From NCBI RefSeq assembly GCF_001879105.1, contig NZ_MLCF01000017.1, positions 1-64,000 on the forward strand: 64,000 nucleotides of DNA, written 5' to 3'. Below the pieces are notes generated by a model. The model searched no databases and was not told where the DNA came from. It saw nothing but the letters and a program-made list of their open reading frames with translations. This document shows positions 7,668-15,278 of this stretch, in pieces (the stretch's first letter is position 1; every line of letters begins with the position of its first letter). The translations under genes were made by a program, and so were the position numbers. The stretch comes from Mangrovactinospora gilvigrisea (GTDB lineage Bacteria > Actinomycetota > Actinomycetes > Streptomycetales > Streptomycetaceae).

Positions 7668-9397
7668 TGGGGGGCCTCCTCGGGGGTGGTGCTGCCCGGC
7701 TCGGGCCCGTCGGCCGGCGCGGCGACCGGGCGGAGCGGAAGGGTGAGGGTGAAGACGGCGCCCTCGCCGTCGGCGGCGGAGTTGGTGGCGCTCAGCTCGC
7801 CGCCGTGGATGCGGGCGTTCTCCAGGGCGATGGAGAGGCCCAGGCCGCTGCCGCCCAGGCCGGCGCTGCGCACCCGGCCGCTGTCGGCCTTGTAGAAGCG
7901 GTCGAAGACGTGCGGCAGCACCGCGTCGGGGATGCCGGGGCCGCTGTCCGCCACCTCGATGATGAGCAGCTCGGTGCCGGCCGGGTACTCCGCGGTGTTG
8001 GTGGAGACCACGGTGAGCGGGCCGGGGCGCTCCAGCCGGGCGCGCTCCCCGGAGTGCGCGGCCCGCGCGGCCGTCTCGCGGCGCACCGCGACCCGCACCG
8101 GCGAGCCGCCGTGCTTGAGCGCGTTGCCGATCAGGTTGGCGAGGATGACGTCGAGGCGGCGCGGGTCGAGCCGGGCCTCGATGCCGCGGGCGGCGTGCAG
8201 TTGGACGGCGTCCAGCCAGGCGCGGGTGTCGATGCAGGACGTCACCTGGTCGGCGACGTCCACGTCGTCCAGCACCAGGCGGGCGGTGCCCGCGTCCAGC
8301 CGGGTCACCTCCATGAGGTTCTCGACCAGGTCGTTGAGGCGGCGCGTCTCGCTGACGACCAGCTCCACCGCCTGCCCGAGGCCCGGCTCCAGCGCCTGCA
8401 CCTCGTCCTCCAGCAGCTCCGTGACCGCGGTGATGGCGGTCAGGGGGGTGCGCAGCTCGTGGGACATGTCGGCGACGAAGCGGCGGGAGGACTCCTCGCG
8501 GTCCTTCAGCTCCTGCACCCGGCCCTGCAGCGACTCGGCGGTGACGTTGAACGTGCGGGCCAGGTCGGCGAGTTCGTCGGTGCCGCGCACCGGCAGCCGG
8601 GCGTCGAACTCGCCGCGGCCCAGCCGGCGGGCCGCGTCGCCGAGGCGCTGCATGGGGCGCAGCACCATCGTCGAGGAGGCCTGGGCGAGCAGGGCGGCGG
8701 CGATCAGCGCCAGGGTGGTGGCGATGCCCAGCGACCAAGCGAGGGAGGAGAGGTCCTCGCTCTCCGCGCGCAGAGACTTGAAGGCGTAGCCGGTCACCGA
8801 GGAGGACTCCACCCGGGTGCCGACCACCAGGTAGGGGGCGCCGCCGACGGTGATGCGCTGCCAGTACATGTGGTACGCCCAGGCGTTGGCGGCGTCCACG
8901 GAGCGCTTGTGGCCGACGGCGTCGATGAGCCCGGCCGGCACGTCGGGGTAGGTGAAGCCGGTGGTCCGGGAGCCGTCCGGGGAGGCGCCGGCCGAGGACC
9001 CGCTGCCGGAGGCGCCGTCGGAGGCGTCCGCGGCGGGCGTGGAGCAGGAGGGGGTGTGCAGCACCACCTGGTAGCCGAGGGCGGTGCCGGCGTTGATCTG
9101 CTTGGCGGCCCAGCCCAGTTGGCTGCAGTCGGGGTTCGCCGGCATGGCGCCGACGTTCTCCTTGAGGCTCTTGCGGAAGTCGTCCACCACCGACTGCTCG
9201 GTCCGCTTCAGCAGCGCGTCGCGGTTGAGCCAGTAGGCGATGCCGCTCGCGGAGCACGCGGCGACCAGCGCGACCAGCCCGAAGACCGCGATCAGGCGCA
9301 CCCGCAGGCTGCCCAGGCGGACGCGGCGCAGCGCGCGGCGCAGCCGTCCGGGAGCGGACGGGGCCTCGGACGGCCCGGGTGGTGGCGCAGCGGTCAT
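7664..9397 (-). CDS. afsQ2: sensor histidine kinase AfsQ2
   Basis: 577 residues from ATG 9397, which overlaps the afsQ1 stop codon (ATGA). First membrane helix at about 34-53 (LIAVFGLVALVAACSASGI), then an extracytoplasmic sensor loop with a Ser/Gly/Asp-rich insert, a second helix (about 222-242), HAMP, and HisKA with the phospho-acceptor His313 in DMSHELRTPLTAI. The HATPase domain has N (NLIGNALKHGG) and G (DSGPGIPD, GGSGLGLSIA) boxes. AfsQ1/AfsQ2 in S. coelicolor governs antibiotic production in response to nitrogen (glutamate) supply. The C-terminus ends in a short Pro/Glu-rich tail. Confidence 0.93.
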   Translation of the reverse strand: MTAAPPPGPSEAPSAPGRLRRALRRVRLGSLRVRLIAVFGLVALVAACSASGIAYWLNRDALLKRTEQSVVDDFRKSLKENVGAMPANPDCSQLGWAAKQINAGTALGYQVVLHTPSCSTPAADASDGASGSGSSAGASPDGSRTTGFTYPDVPAGLIDAVGHKRSVDAANAWAYHMYWQRITVGGAPYLVVGTRVESSSVTGYAFKSLRAESEDLSSLAWSLGIATTLALIAAALLAQASSTMVLRPMQRLGDAARRLGRGEFDARLPVRGTDELADLARTFNVTAESLQGRVQELKDREESSRRFVADMSHELRTPLTAITAVTELLEDEVQALEPGLGQAVELVVSETRRLNDLVENLMEVTRLDAGTARLVLDDVDVADQVTSCIDTRAWLDAVQLHAARGIEARLDPRRLDVILANLIGNALKHGGSPVRVAVRRETAARAAHSGERARLERPGPLTVVSTNTAEYPAGTELLIIEVADSGPGIPDAVLPHVFDRFYKADSGRVRSAGLGGSGLGLSIALENARIHGGELSATNSAADGEGAVFTLTLPLRPVAAPADGPEPGSTTPEEAPQ

Positions 9398-10071
9398 GCC
9401 GGCGGATCCAGGCGGTAGCCGACGCCGCGCACCGTGCGGATCAGCTGGGGCGAGGAGGGGATGTCCTCCACCTTGGCGCGCAGCCGCTGCACGCACGCGT
9501 CCACCAGCCGGGAGTCGCCGAGGTAGTCGTGCTCCCAGACCAGCTGCAGCAGCTGCTGGCGGGAGAGGGCCTGGCCGGGGCGGCGCGACAGCTCCAGGAG
9601 CAGCCGCAGCTCGGTGGGCGTGAGCTGGAGCTCCTCGCCGTTCTTGGTGACGGTCATGGCGGCGCGGTCGATGGTGACGGAGCCGTAGGCGGTGGAGTCG
9701 CTGGCGTCGCGCTCGCCGCGGCGCAGCACGGCGCGGATGCGGGCGTCGAGGACACGGGGCTGCACCGGTTTGACGATGTAGTCGTCCGCGCCGGACTCCA
9801 GCCCGACGACCACATCGATGTCGTCGTTGCGCGCGGTGAGCAGGATGATCGGCAGCTGGTCGGTGCGACGTATGCGGCGGCACACCTCGAAGCCGTCGAT
9901 CCCGGGCAGCATCACGTCCAGGACGATCAGATCCGGTCGCTCGTCGTGCAGGCGCGCCAATCCGTCCTCGCCGCTCGCCGCCGCGGTGACCTTGTGGCCC
10001 TGGCGGGTGAGCGCGAGTTCGAGACCGGTCCGGATGGCGTCGTCATCCTCGATGAGCAGAAGGTTGGACAC
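9394..10071 (-). CDS. afsQ1: response regulator AfsQ1
   Basis: 225 residues from GTG 10071, the length I recall for S. coelicolor AfsQ1. Receiver domain with acidic pocket IEDDD and phospho-acceptor Asp52 in LIVLDVMLPG, switch Thr in LLTAR and Lys in YIVKPV. OmpR/PhoB winged-helix DNA-binding domain at the C-terminus (LTPTELRLLLELS to RTVRGVGYRLD). An upstream in-frame GTG at 10113 would add 14 residues not expected in the family. Divergent from sigQ, with a candidate AfsQ1 operator between them; likely autoregulatory and activating sigQ, as in S. coelicolor. Confidence 0.94.
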   Translation of the reverse strand: MSNLLLIEDDDAIRTGLELALTRQGHKVTAAASGEDGLARLHDERPDLIVLDVMLPGIDGFEVCRRIRRTDQLPIILLTARNDDIDVVVGLESGADDYIVKPVQPRVLDARIRAVLRRGERDASDSTAYGSVTIDRAAMTVTKNGEELQLTPTELRLLLELSRRPGQALSRQQLLQLVWEHDYLGDSRLVDACVQRLRAKVEDIPSSPQLIRTVRGVGYRLDPPA

Positions 10072-10222
10072 GGCGACATTCTGGCCCACCGGGGGGCGCG
10101 AGTTCGAGTCCACCGGCGCTACTCGCGTCGCTTATATAGGGCCAACTACCGCAAAGTTGGGCATTTCTTGGTGGCGCGGCTCACGGCGGAGGCGCATGCG
10201 CCGACCTGCGACCCCGCATCCT

Positions 10223-10238
10223 GTTGCACGCCTGTGAC
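10223..10238. promoter_or_regulatory. candidate AfsQ1 box
   Basis: GTTGC-N6-GTGAC (10223-10227 and 10234-10238) in the divergent afsQ1/sigQ spacer, about 99 nt before the sigQ start. The AfsQ1 consensus published for S. coelicolor is, as I recall, GTnAC-N6-GTnAC; the second half matches exactly and the first has one mismatch. The position fits direct activation of sigQ. Confidence 0.5.
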
Positions 10239-10336
10239 AGTCGCCGGACACCGTCATGACCGAGCGCGGGCAAGGTATTCACCACGACGGCAGCACCAGG
10301 CGGCCGCCGGCCACCGACGGAATTGGGGAGGCGCAC

Positions 10337-11089
10337 ATGACCACGGCGCTGATGGCCAAGGGGGACACTCCGGCCGCACCGGCACGGCACCATGCGCGTC
10401 CCGCGCGCCGTACCCCGGTGCGCCGTGGCCCGCTGGCCGCCGTCCCCACGACGACGACGGGCCCGGTCGCGGTTCCCGCGGCGGCCACCCGCCTCGCCGA
10501 CCGGCGCATCCCCGAGCAGCGCACCGGCGCCGCCGAGGAGCGCGAGCAGGACCGGCGCGAGACCGAGCGCGCCGCGGAGGCGGACTTCACCGCCTACGTC
10601 CGCGAGCGCCGCGCCTCCCTCTACGCGACCGCCTACCACCTGACCGGCGACCGCTACGAGGCCGAGGACCTGCTGCAGAGCGCGCTGTTCTCCACCTACC
10701 GCGCGTGGGGCCGGATCGCCGACAAGCAGGCCGTCGGCGGCTACCTGCGCCGCACCATGACCAACCTGCACATCTCGGCCTGGCGCCGGCGCCGCGTCAG
10801 CGAGTACCCGACCGAGGAGATGCCCGAGGTCGTCGGCGACACCGACGCCATGCGCGGCACGGAACTGCGGACGGTGCTCTGGAAGGCGCTCTCCAAGCTT
10901 CCGGAGAACCAGCGGACGATGCTGGTGCTCCGCTACTACGACGGCCGGACGGACCCCGAGATCGCCGATGTGCTCGGCATCAGCGTGGGCACCGTCAAGT
11001 CCAGCATCTGGCGCGCGCTGCGCCGGCTGCGCGACGACGACCAGCTGAACTTCGGCGAGGACCACGCCTTCGGCGAGCTGGTCGCCTGA
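10337..11089 (+). CDS. sigQ: RNA polymerase sigma factor SigQ (SigE-like ECF)
   Basis: 250 residues from ATG 10337, with GGGGAGG 8 nt upstream. The first ~90 residues are Ala/Pro/Arg-rich and then Glu/Arg-rich, probably disordered. Region 2 follows (FTAYVRERRASLYATAYHLT, YEAEDLLQSALFSTYRAWG), then region 4 (LPENQRTMLVLRYYDG, DPEIADVLGISVGTVKSSI). This is the SigE/ECF41-neighbouring actinobacterial group called SigE-family or SigQ. Its position divergent from afsQ1 matches S. coelicolor, where sigQ is an AfsQ1 target. No anti-sigma factor gene is adjacent. Confidence 0.9.
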   Translation: MTTALMAKGDTPAAPARHHARPARRTPVRRGPLAAVPTTTTGPVAVPAAATRLADRRIPEQRTGAAEEREQDRRETERAAEADFTAYVRERRASLYATAYHLTGDRYEAEDLLQSALFSTYRAWGRIADKQAVGGYLRRTMTNLHISAWRRRRVSEYPTEEMPEVVGDTDAMRGTELRTVLWKALSKLPENQRTMLVLRYYDGRTDPEIADVLGISVGTVKSSIWRALRRLRDDDQLNFGEDHAFGELVA

Positions 11090-11430
11090 GAAAGCGCCTT
11101 GGCGGTCAGGGAGGAGCGCCGAGGAAATCGGGGGAGCACGGGGGAGCGGGGGGAACCGGTCGGGGTCCTGACGGGGGATCACGGGGGAAACGGGGCAGGC
11201 CCCGGCCGGAGCACACCGACCAGGGAGGGGAACGAGGGGGGAACCGGGGGATCCGGGGGGCGTCGGGGGACTCCCCCGGAGAGACCGGGAAGCGGGGCGG
11301 ATGCCGAGGGGGCGCCGCCCCGCTTTCCCTTGCCCTCCTTGGCCGCTCCGGCGTTCGGCCTCACTCGTCCGGGGGATCGCCCCGCACGGCGCCGCCGCGC
11401 CGGCCCGCCGCACCGCTAGCGTCCGTTGTC
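11090..11430. other. gene-free spacer with G-run tract
   Basis: 341 nt with no convincing gene. From about 11129 to 11270 the plus strand carries over ten runs of four to six G separated by 2-10 nt (for example at 11130, 11140, 11148, 11173, 11183, 11236, 11245, 11254 and 11264). These would fold as G-quadruplexes in the transcript or non-template strand. The tract ends in a CGGGGGACTCCCCCG palindrome (11263-11278). A short open frame here encodes only Gly/Arg/Glu-rich sequence and is not credible. Confidence 0.7.
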
Positions 11431-11790
11431 ATGCGACTCCGCACCCACCGCACCGGATCAGCCGCCCTCGTCGTCGCCGGCGCCGCCGCGCTCGTCGCCG
11501 GAGCCGCCGCCTCCGCGCAGGCCGCCCCCCGCCCGGCCGTCCCGCCGCACACCGCGCCGGAGCAGCAGGGCTCGGGCTCCTCGCAGGCGCTCTCCGGCCT
11601 CACCTCGGCCACCTCGGGCCTCGCCCAGGGGCTGCAGGGCATCGGCGCCGTCAAGCTCAACCCGCTCAACGGCACCGGCACCGACCCGCTCACCAACGGC
11701 GTCGGCACCAAGGTCGCCGACTTCCGCCCGGTCTCCACCACGGACCTCACCGCGCCGCTCTCCGCGCTGAAGCTCGGCGACCTGATGTAG
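11431..11790 (+). CDS. small secreted protein
   Basis: 119 residues with a long Ala-rich Sec signal peptide (MRLRTHRTGSAALVVAGAAA to SAQA, cleavage at about residue 32). The mature region has GLTSATSGLAQGLQGIGAV and a Leu/Thr-rich C-terminus, with no cysteine and no catalytic motif. A -10-like TAGCGT (11417-11422) ends 8 nt before ATG, suggesting a near-leaderless transcript. Related in style to the secreted protein at 4414. Function unknown. Confidence 0.78.
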   Translation: MRLRTHRTGSAALVVAGAAALVAGAAASAQAAPRPAVPPHTAPEQQGSGSSQALSGLTSATSGLAQGLQGIGAVKLNPLNGTGTDPLTNGVGTKVADFRPVSTTDLTAPLSALKLGDLM

Positions 11791-11947
11791 CGGAGCGCAC
11801 GGCACTAGCACAGCGTCAACTCCACGCGCAAATACCGCCCGTAGCCCCGCAAACACCGCGGGTTTCCGGAGTCGTACAACCATTCGGCTGCCGCGTCGGT
11901 CTCGGATCCCATCTTCCTCACCCGAAACCCGAGACCGACGAGGAGTC

Positions 11948-12667
11948 ATGCACCCGAGTCCCGGGGCCCCCGACCCCGAACCCCTCGTACCCCGGCGCCG
12001 CCGCGTCCCCACCGGCGCACTGGTCGGAGCCGCCGTGCTCCTCGGCCTGCTCGGCGGGCTCGTCGGCGGCTACACCGTCCAGTTCGGACGCAGGCCGTCA
12101 CCGCTGCCGCCGCTCGCCGGGGACCGCGCGGCGTACCACTACAGCCGCACCGCCACCTCGGCCGCCGACGCCCAGCGCCTGCCGTCCGACGGCGACCTGC
12201 GCACCCTGCTGCTGCCGCTGCCGCCCGGCGCCACCAAGGCGGACGACGGCGTGGACGGGTTCCTCACCCCGGCGCAGTTCGCATCGCACTTCAGAAGGCC
12301 CGGCGCGGTCATGACCGGCCTCGCCCAGGACGAGTACCGCCGCGGGGCGACCGTCACCTGGCGGGACGACGCGCATGTCGTCGAGATCGAACTGGTCCAG
12401 TACCGCGACCTCGACGCGGCCGAGGCGCACGACGAGGCGAAGAGCTTCCAGGCCGGCGAGCGCAACAGCGCGCTCGTCACCGACGGGTCCGTCCCGCTCC
12501 CCGGCACCGCCACCGGCGCCGTGTTCTTCGTCGGCGCGGACCACCGCCAGGCGAACGTGCTGGCCCGCCGCGGCGACATCGTGATGGACATGTGGATCGC
12601 CTCCGGCGAGACGCTGAGCGAGTCGTACGTCCTCGCCCTGGGCGAGAAGCAGTGGAGGCGGCTGTGA
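11948..12667 (+). CDS. membrane-anchored exported protein, unknown function
   Basis: 239 residues: a short basic N-terminus (PRRRRVP), one membrane helix (about 22-42, GALVGAAVLLGLLGGLVGGY), then an extracytoplasmic domain of about 190 residues with SDGDLRTLLLPLPPGA, FLTPAQFASHF and EIELVQYRD. The orientation inferred from the positive-inside rule is outside-facing. First gene of a three-gene operon: the next gene starts at GTGA overlapping this stop. All three products have the same layout (basic tail, one helix, ~200-residue ectodomain), suggesting a common extracytoplasmic assembly. I recognise no family. Confidence 0.78.
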   Translation: MHPSPGAPDPEPLVPRRRRVPTGALVGAAVLLGLLGGLVGGYTVQFGRRPSPLPPLAGDRAAYHYSRTATSAADAQRLPSDGDLRTLLLPLPPGATKADDGVDGFLTPAQFASHFRRPGAVMTGLAQDEYRRGATVTWRDDAHVVEIELVQYRDLDAAEAHDEAKSFQAGERNSALVTDGSVPLPGTATGAVFFVGADHRQANVLARRGDIVMDMWIASGETLSESYVLALGEKQWRRL

Positions 12668-13584
12668 GCGACCCGCGCCCCAACCCGTACCGCGACAACC
12701 CCGGCCCGGCGCAGCCCGGTTACGGCTATCCGCAGCCGCAGGCCCCCGCCGGTTACGGCTATCCGCAGCCGCAGGCCCCCGCCGGCTACGGCTATCCGCA
12801 TCCCCAGGCGCCGGCGGGCTACGGCTACCCGCAGCCCTACGCCGCGCCGCCGCCACCCCCGCCCCCGCCCCCGTCGGCGCCGGCTCCGCCGCGCTCCCGG
12901 CGCGGCGCCGTGCTCACCGGCGTCCTGGCGCTCGTCCTGGTCGCCGGCGTGCTCGGCGGCGGCGGTTACGCGCTCACCAAGGCGAAGACCCACGCCCCGA
13001 CCGTCGTCTACCGGGCGTCGCCGCGCCACGACCACGAGCCGTCCGCCCCGCCCGCCCGCCGCACCGGGCTCGCCGCCCAACTGGTGCCGATCCCGGCCGG
13101 GTTCGCACCGGGGCCCGACGTCGGCAGCTACGGCAACGACGTCGCCCTCACCGGCGGCGCCGCCCAGAACCTCGCCGGAGACCAGTCGATCACCGGCGGG
13201 CTCGCCGCGTCGGCGAGCATCGGCGTCACCGGCGAGGCCGTCCGCACCTTCACGGATCCGTCCGGCGCCTTCTACGAGGTGCGGGTCGCCACCAGCAAGC
13301 GGCAGGACGTCGTGGCCCGGCTCGGCGGGCTGATGCGGACCCTGACGGCCTACGGCCAGCTGTCGATGCGCGCCGGCCCCAAGGTCCCCGGGCACGCCAA
13401 CGCCTCCTGCCTGCTGCCCACCCGCCCGGAGAAGGGCCTGACGGAGATGGACTGCATCGGGGGACGCGGCAACCTCATCGCCGAGCTGACGGTGACCGCG
13501 CCGGCCGACGAGAGCCTCACCCCGGCCGTCGGCGTCTTCCGCGACCAGCTGGACCGGCTCGCACCGCAGGGGAGCAGCACATGA
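12664..13584 (+). CDS. membrane-anchored protein with YGYPQPQAPAG repeats
   Basis: 306 residues from GTG 12664 (GTGA overlap with the previous gene, GGAGG 9 nt upstream). The cytoplasmic N-terminus carries four tandem 11-residue repeats of PAGYGYPQPQA, then a polyproline run, one helix (about 82-103, GAVLTGVLALVLVAGVLGGG) and an ectodomain with two cysteines (ASCLLPTRPEK, TEMDCIGG) that could form a disulfide. Similar Pro/Tyr-rich tails on actinobacterial membrane proteins mediate protein contacts, but here that is inference. Middle gene of the operon; its stop overlaps the next start (ATGA). Confidence 0.78.
   Translation: MSDPRPNPYRDNPGPAQPGYGYPQPQAPAGYGYPQPQAPAGYGYPHPQAPAGYGYPQPYAAPPPPPPPPPSAPAPPRSRRGAVLTGVLALVLVAGVLGGGGYALTKAKTHAPTVVYRASPRHDHEPSAPPARRTGLAAQLVPIPAGFAPGPDVGSYGNDVALTGGAAQNLAGDQSITGGLAASASIGVTGEAVRTFTDPSGAFYEVRVATSKRQDVVARLGGLMRTLTAYGQLSMRAGPKVPGHANASCLLPTRPEKGLTEMDCIGGRGNLIAELTVTAPADESLTPAVGVFRDQLDRLAPQGSST
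12717..12845 (+). repeat. 33-bp tandem repeat coding PAGYGYPQPQA
   Basis: Four in-frame units with period exactly 33 bp; TACGGCTA starts at 12721, 12754, 12787 and 12820. The first two units are almost identical and the last two diverge at third positions, so the array is maintained at the protein level. Confidence 0.92.
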
Positions 13585-14375
13585 CGACCCAACTGCCCGT
13601 CTACGGCCCGCGGCAGGCCGCCCCGCGGCCCAAGCGCGGCGCGCCCAACGCGGTGCGGTGGACGCTCGCCGTGCTGCTCTGCCTGGCGATCGGCGGCGGC
13701 ACCGGCTACGGGATCACCACGCTGCAGCGCGGCAGGCTCCCCGGACTGCACACCGCCTCCGACGGACGATGGGCGTTCCCCAGGACGGCGCCGCCCGCGC
13801 TGCAGCCGGGGGAGCCGCTCCCCGGCGACCGGCGGGCCAACCCGGCGGGCCGTCACTTCGCCGCCCTCGGCGGCCTGCTGGTGCCGCTGCCCCGGGGTGC
13901 CGTCCGGGAGGCGACGGCCAGGGGCGGCGCCGTCCCGACCCTGCTCGCGCTCTACCAGCCGGGCGGCCGCACGAAGATGTCGGCCGCGATCTCCGAGGAG
14001 CGGCTGCGCTCGTCGGCCGCCGAGGCCTGGTCGATGCCGGACGGCACCCACACGGTGGTGGTGCTGCTCCAGGCGAAGACCGGCGCGGAGGCGGAGTCGC
14101 TGCTCACCGAGCACCTCGACGTCCGCAGCATGGACACGCCGACGCTGGCGAAGGCGGCGGAGGTGCGCAGCGACGACGACGAGCAGACGATCGCGCCGCA
14201 CAGCGCCAAGGCGATCGCCTACGCCGAGGCGGAGCCGTACGGCGACGAGCAGGTGCGCATCGCCTACAGCGTGATGGGCGACACCGTCGCCGTCGTCGCC
14301 CAGTGGCACCGCGCGTACACGCCGCCGCTCCCCTTCCACCAGACGGCCGTCCTGCAGAACCGGCTGCTCGCCTGA
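13581..14375 (+). CDS. membrane-anchored exported protein, unknown function
   Basis: 264 residues. Basic N-terminus (RPKRGAP), one helix (about 26-45, VRWTLAVLLCLAIGGGTGYG), then an ectodomain with FAALGGLLVPLPRGA, SAAEAWSMPDGTHTVVVLLQ and IAYSVMGDTVAVVAQW. No cysteine in the ectodomain and no known motif. Third gene of the operon, starting at ATGA over the previous stop. The phrases LLVPLPRGA here, LLLPLPPGA in the first protein and QLVPIPAGF in the second suggest the three ectodomains share a short motif and may be distant paralogues. Confidence 0.78.
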   Translation: MTTQLPVYGPRQAAPRPKRGAPNAVRWTLAVLLCLAIGGGTGYGITTLQRGRLPGLHTASDGRWAFPRTAPPALQPGEPLPGDRRANPAGRHFAALGGLLVPLPRGAVREATARGGAVPTLLALYQPGGRTKMSAAISEERLRSSAAEAWSMPDGTHTVVVLLQAKTGAEAESLLTEHLDVRSMDTPTLAKAAEVRSDDDEQTIAPHSAKAIAYAEAEPYGDEQVRIAYSVMGDTVAVVAQWHRAYTPPLPFHQTAVLQNRLLA

Positions 14376-14384
14376 TGCCGACCG

Positions 14385-14441
14385 CCCCGGCATCCTCGGA
14401 CGGCGAAGCCGTCCGGGCGGGTGCCGGGGCGAAGGGGCGGC
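14385..14441. terminator. nested hairpin terminator
   Basis: Outer stem CCCCGGCA (14385-14392) with TGCCGGGG (14422-14429); inner stem CGGACGGC (14397-14404), GAA loop, GCCGTCCG (14408-14415). It lies between convergent genes and can serve both strands. The right arm GGTGCCGGGGC-GAA-GGGGCGGC recurs near 24.5, 41.0 and 43.4 kb. Confidence 0.85.
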
Positions 14442-14459
14442 ACCGGGGCAGCCGCGCGG

Positions 14460-15278
14460 CTACCAACTCGCCGGGTGCCACACCGTCTTCAGCTCGGTGA
14501 ACGCCAGCAGCCGCGCCGTCCCCGGGTCGGCGCCCCACGCCTCCGCCGGATCCCCCCGCCACACCCGCTTCAGCGTCCCCGCCGCCAGCCCCTCCAGCTC
14601 GGCCACCGCCTCCGGCGCCGCGCCCGTCAGGTCCACCCCGTCCACATCCGCGTGCGCGGCCAGCACCGGCGCCAACTGCGCCACCGGCCCCGACACCACG
14701 TTGACCACGCCCGCCGGCACGTCCGAGACGCCCAGCACCTCGCCGAGCTCCAGCGCCCCCAGCGGAGCGCCCTCCGCCGGGACGACCACCGCCGCGTTGC
14801 CGGCGGCCAGCACCGGCGCCAGCACGGACACCAGCCCCAGCAGCCCGCCGCGCGGCGGCGCCAGCACGCCCACCACCCCGCACGGCTCCGGGCGCGAGAC
14901 GTTCCAGTACGGCCCGGCCACCGGGTTCATCGACCCCGCGACCTGGGCCAGCTTGTCCGTCCACCCGGCGTACCAGACCAGCCGGTCCACCGCCGCGGCG
15001 ACGTCCTCCCCGCCCAGCGTGCCCCGCGTCTCCAGCATCTCCGCGACCCGGTAGAGCACCTGGCCGCGGTTGTAGGCGGTCGCCGCCGCCCACCCGCCGA
15101 AGCCCTTGCGCGCCGCGGCCACCGCGTCCCGGACGTCCTTGCGCGTGCCGAGCGGCGCGTTCCCCAGCCACTCCCCGCTCTCCGCCGCCACCTCGTACAC
15201 CCGTCCGCCCTCCGAGCGCGGGAACTTCCCGCCCACGAACAGCTTGTAGGTCTTCAGCACTGCCAGCCGGTCAGACAC
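14460..15278 (-). CDS. truncated aldehyde dehydrogenase-like protein, no catalytic Cys
   Basis: 272 residues, about half an aldehyde dehydrogenase. The N-terminal part aligns with the coenzyme-binding domain (YKLFVGGKFPRSEGG, AAARKGFGGWAAATAYNRGQ, PCGVVGVLAPPRGG, VLAAGNAAVVVPAE). The catalytic domain with its Cys and Glu is absent and the sequence ends FTELKTVWHPASW. The start overlaps the stop of the full-length aldehyde dehydrogenase by 8 nt, so the two are coupled. This may be a structural or regulatory partner of that enzyme; activity alone is unlikely. Confidence 0.85.
   Translation of the reverse strand: MSDRLAVLKTYKLFVGGKFPRSEGGRVYEVAAESGEWLGNAPLGTRKDVRDAVAAARKGFGGWAAATAYNRGQVLYRVAEMLETRGTLGGEDVAAAVDRLVWYAGWTDKLAQVAGSMNPVAGPYWNVSRPEPCGVVGVLAPPRGGLLGLVSVLAPVLAAGNAAVVVPAEGAPLGALELGEVLGVSDVPAGVVNVVSGPVAQLAPVLAAHADVDGVDLTGAAPEAVAELEGLAAGTLKRVWRGDPAEAWGADPGTARLLAFTELKTVWHPASW

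Noticed and set aside
7625-9418. 597-codon plus-strand frame opposite afsQ2
   Set aside because: It is antisense to a well-supported kinase gene and encodes His/Arg/Gly/Ala-rich sequence without motifs.
11099-11419. 106-codon open frame after sigQ
   Set aside because: Composition is Gly/Arg/Glu low complexity dictated by G-runs, with no ribosome-binding site or homologous motif.
12717-12845. 33-bp tandem repeats as a possible CRISPR array
   Set aside because: Units are contiguous without spacers, in frame, and encode a Tyr/Pro-rich peptide repeat.
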